From Bacteroidota bacterium (lineage in GTDB: Bacteria; Bacteroidota; Bacteroidia; Flavobacteriales; Weeksellaceae), in the NCBI GenBank assembly GCA_023426625.1, contig JAFAAJ010000235.1, positions 1 to 6,971 on the forward strand: a stretch of 6,971 nucleotides of DNA. The letters are read 5' to 3'. The position numbers and the translations under genes are program-made. This document shows positions 6,925 to 6,971 of this stretch, piece after piece (within the stretch, counting starts at the first letter, position 1; every line of letters begins with the position of its first letter). The notes beneath the pieces are model-generated. The model was not told where the DNA came from. It made no database searches and saw nothing but the letters and a program-made list of their open reading frames with translations.

Positions 6925-6971
6925 AAAAGAATTCTACTGACATGCCTGATGGCATTTGGAATGTATATGCA
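6922..6971 (+). CDS. Start of an exported protein (3'-truncated by window edge)
   Basis: Sixteen complete codons from the ATG read MKRILLTCLMAFGMYM, a basic start followed by a hydrophobic core, as in a Sec signal peptide. The cysteine at residue 8 is probably too close to the start to be a lipobox. The gene has its own candidate promoter and leader, similar to those of the T9SS cargo gene upstream, so a related secreted protein is plausible, but the product cannot be named from this fragment. Confidence 0.7.
   Translation, partial: MKRILLTCLMAFGMYM

Noticed and set aside
6943..6945. Lipoprotein lipobox reading (LLTC) in the last gene fragment
   Set aside because: The cysteine is residue 8, leaving too little hydrophobic core before it for a normal lipoprotein signal peptide.

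Overview
The window looks like a piece of a Bacteroidota chromosome, most likely class Flavobacteriia and possibly near Chryseobacterium (genus is a guess from style). The evidence is a secreted protein ending in a type IX secretion (T9SS) type A sorting domain, start codons without a Shine-Dalgarno sequence in A/T-rich leaders, very A/T-rich intergenic DNA, and near matches to the Bacteroidota -7 promoter box (TANNTTTG).

Layout, all on the + strand. (1) Bases 1-3428 hold the 3' part of dnaE, the catalytic alpha subunit of DNA polymerase III. The reading frame is open from the first bases, so the gene begins before the window. A hairpin terminator follows at 3443-3470. (2) Bases 3429-3697 are an A/T-rich promoter region. 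(3) Bases 3698-6595 hold a 965-residue secreted mosaic protein: signal peptide, a beta-rich N-terminal region, a fibronectin type III-like domain, four tandem cysteine-bearing modules of about 140 residues, and a C-terminal T9SS sorting domain. A strong terminator follows at 6619-6648. (4) Bases 6649-6921 are a second A/T-rich promoter region. (5) At 6922 another exported protein begins and is cut off after 16 codons.

The genes do not look like one operon: each complete gene ends in its own terminator, and both secreted-protein genes appear to have their own promoters. dnaE is housekeeping replication. The other two belong to the exported proteome.

The most interesting signal is in the two non-coding gaps. 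A 20-base element with 19 of 20 bases the same lies exactly 135 bases upstream of the ATG of both exported-protein genes. A -7-like box and leader reading into the ATG are also shared, with 26 of 36 aligned bases identical. This suggests shared regulation or a duplicated gene-plus-promoter unit. I found no RNA gene, CRISPR array, insertion sequence, defence system or biosynthetic cluster.
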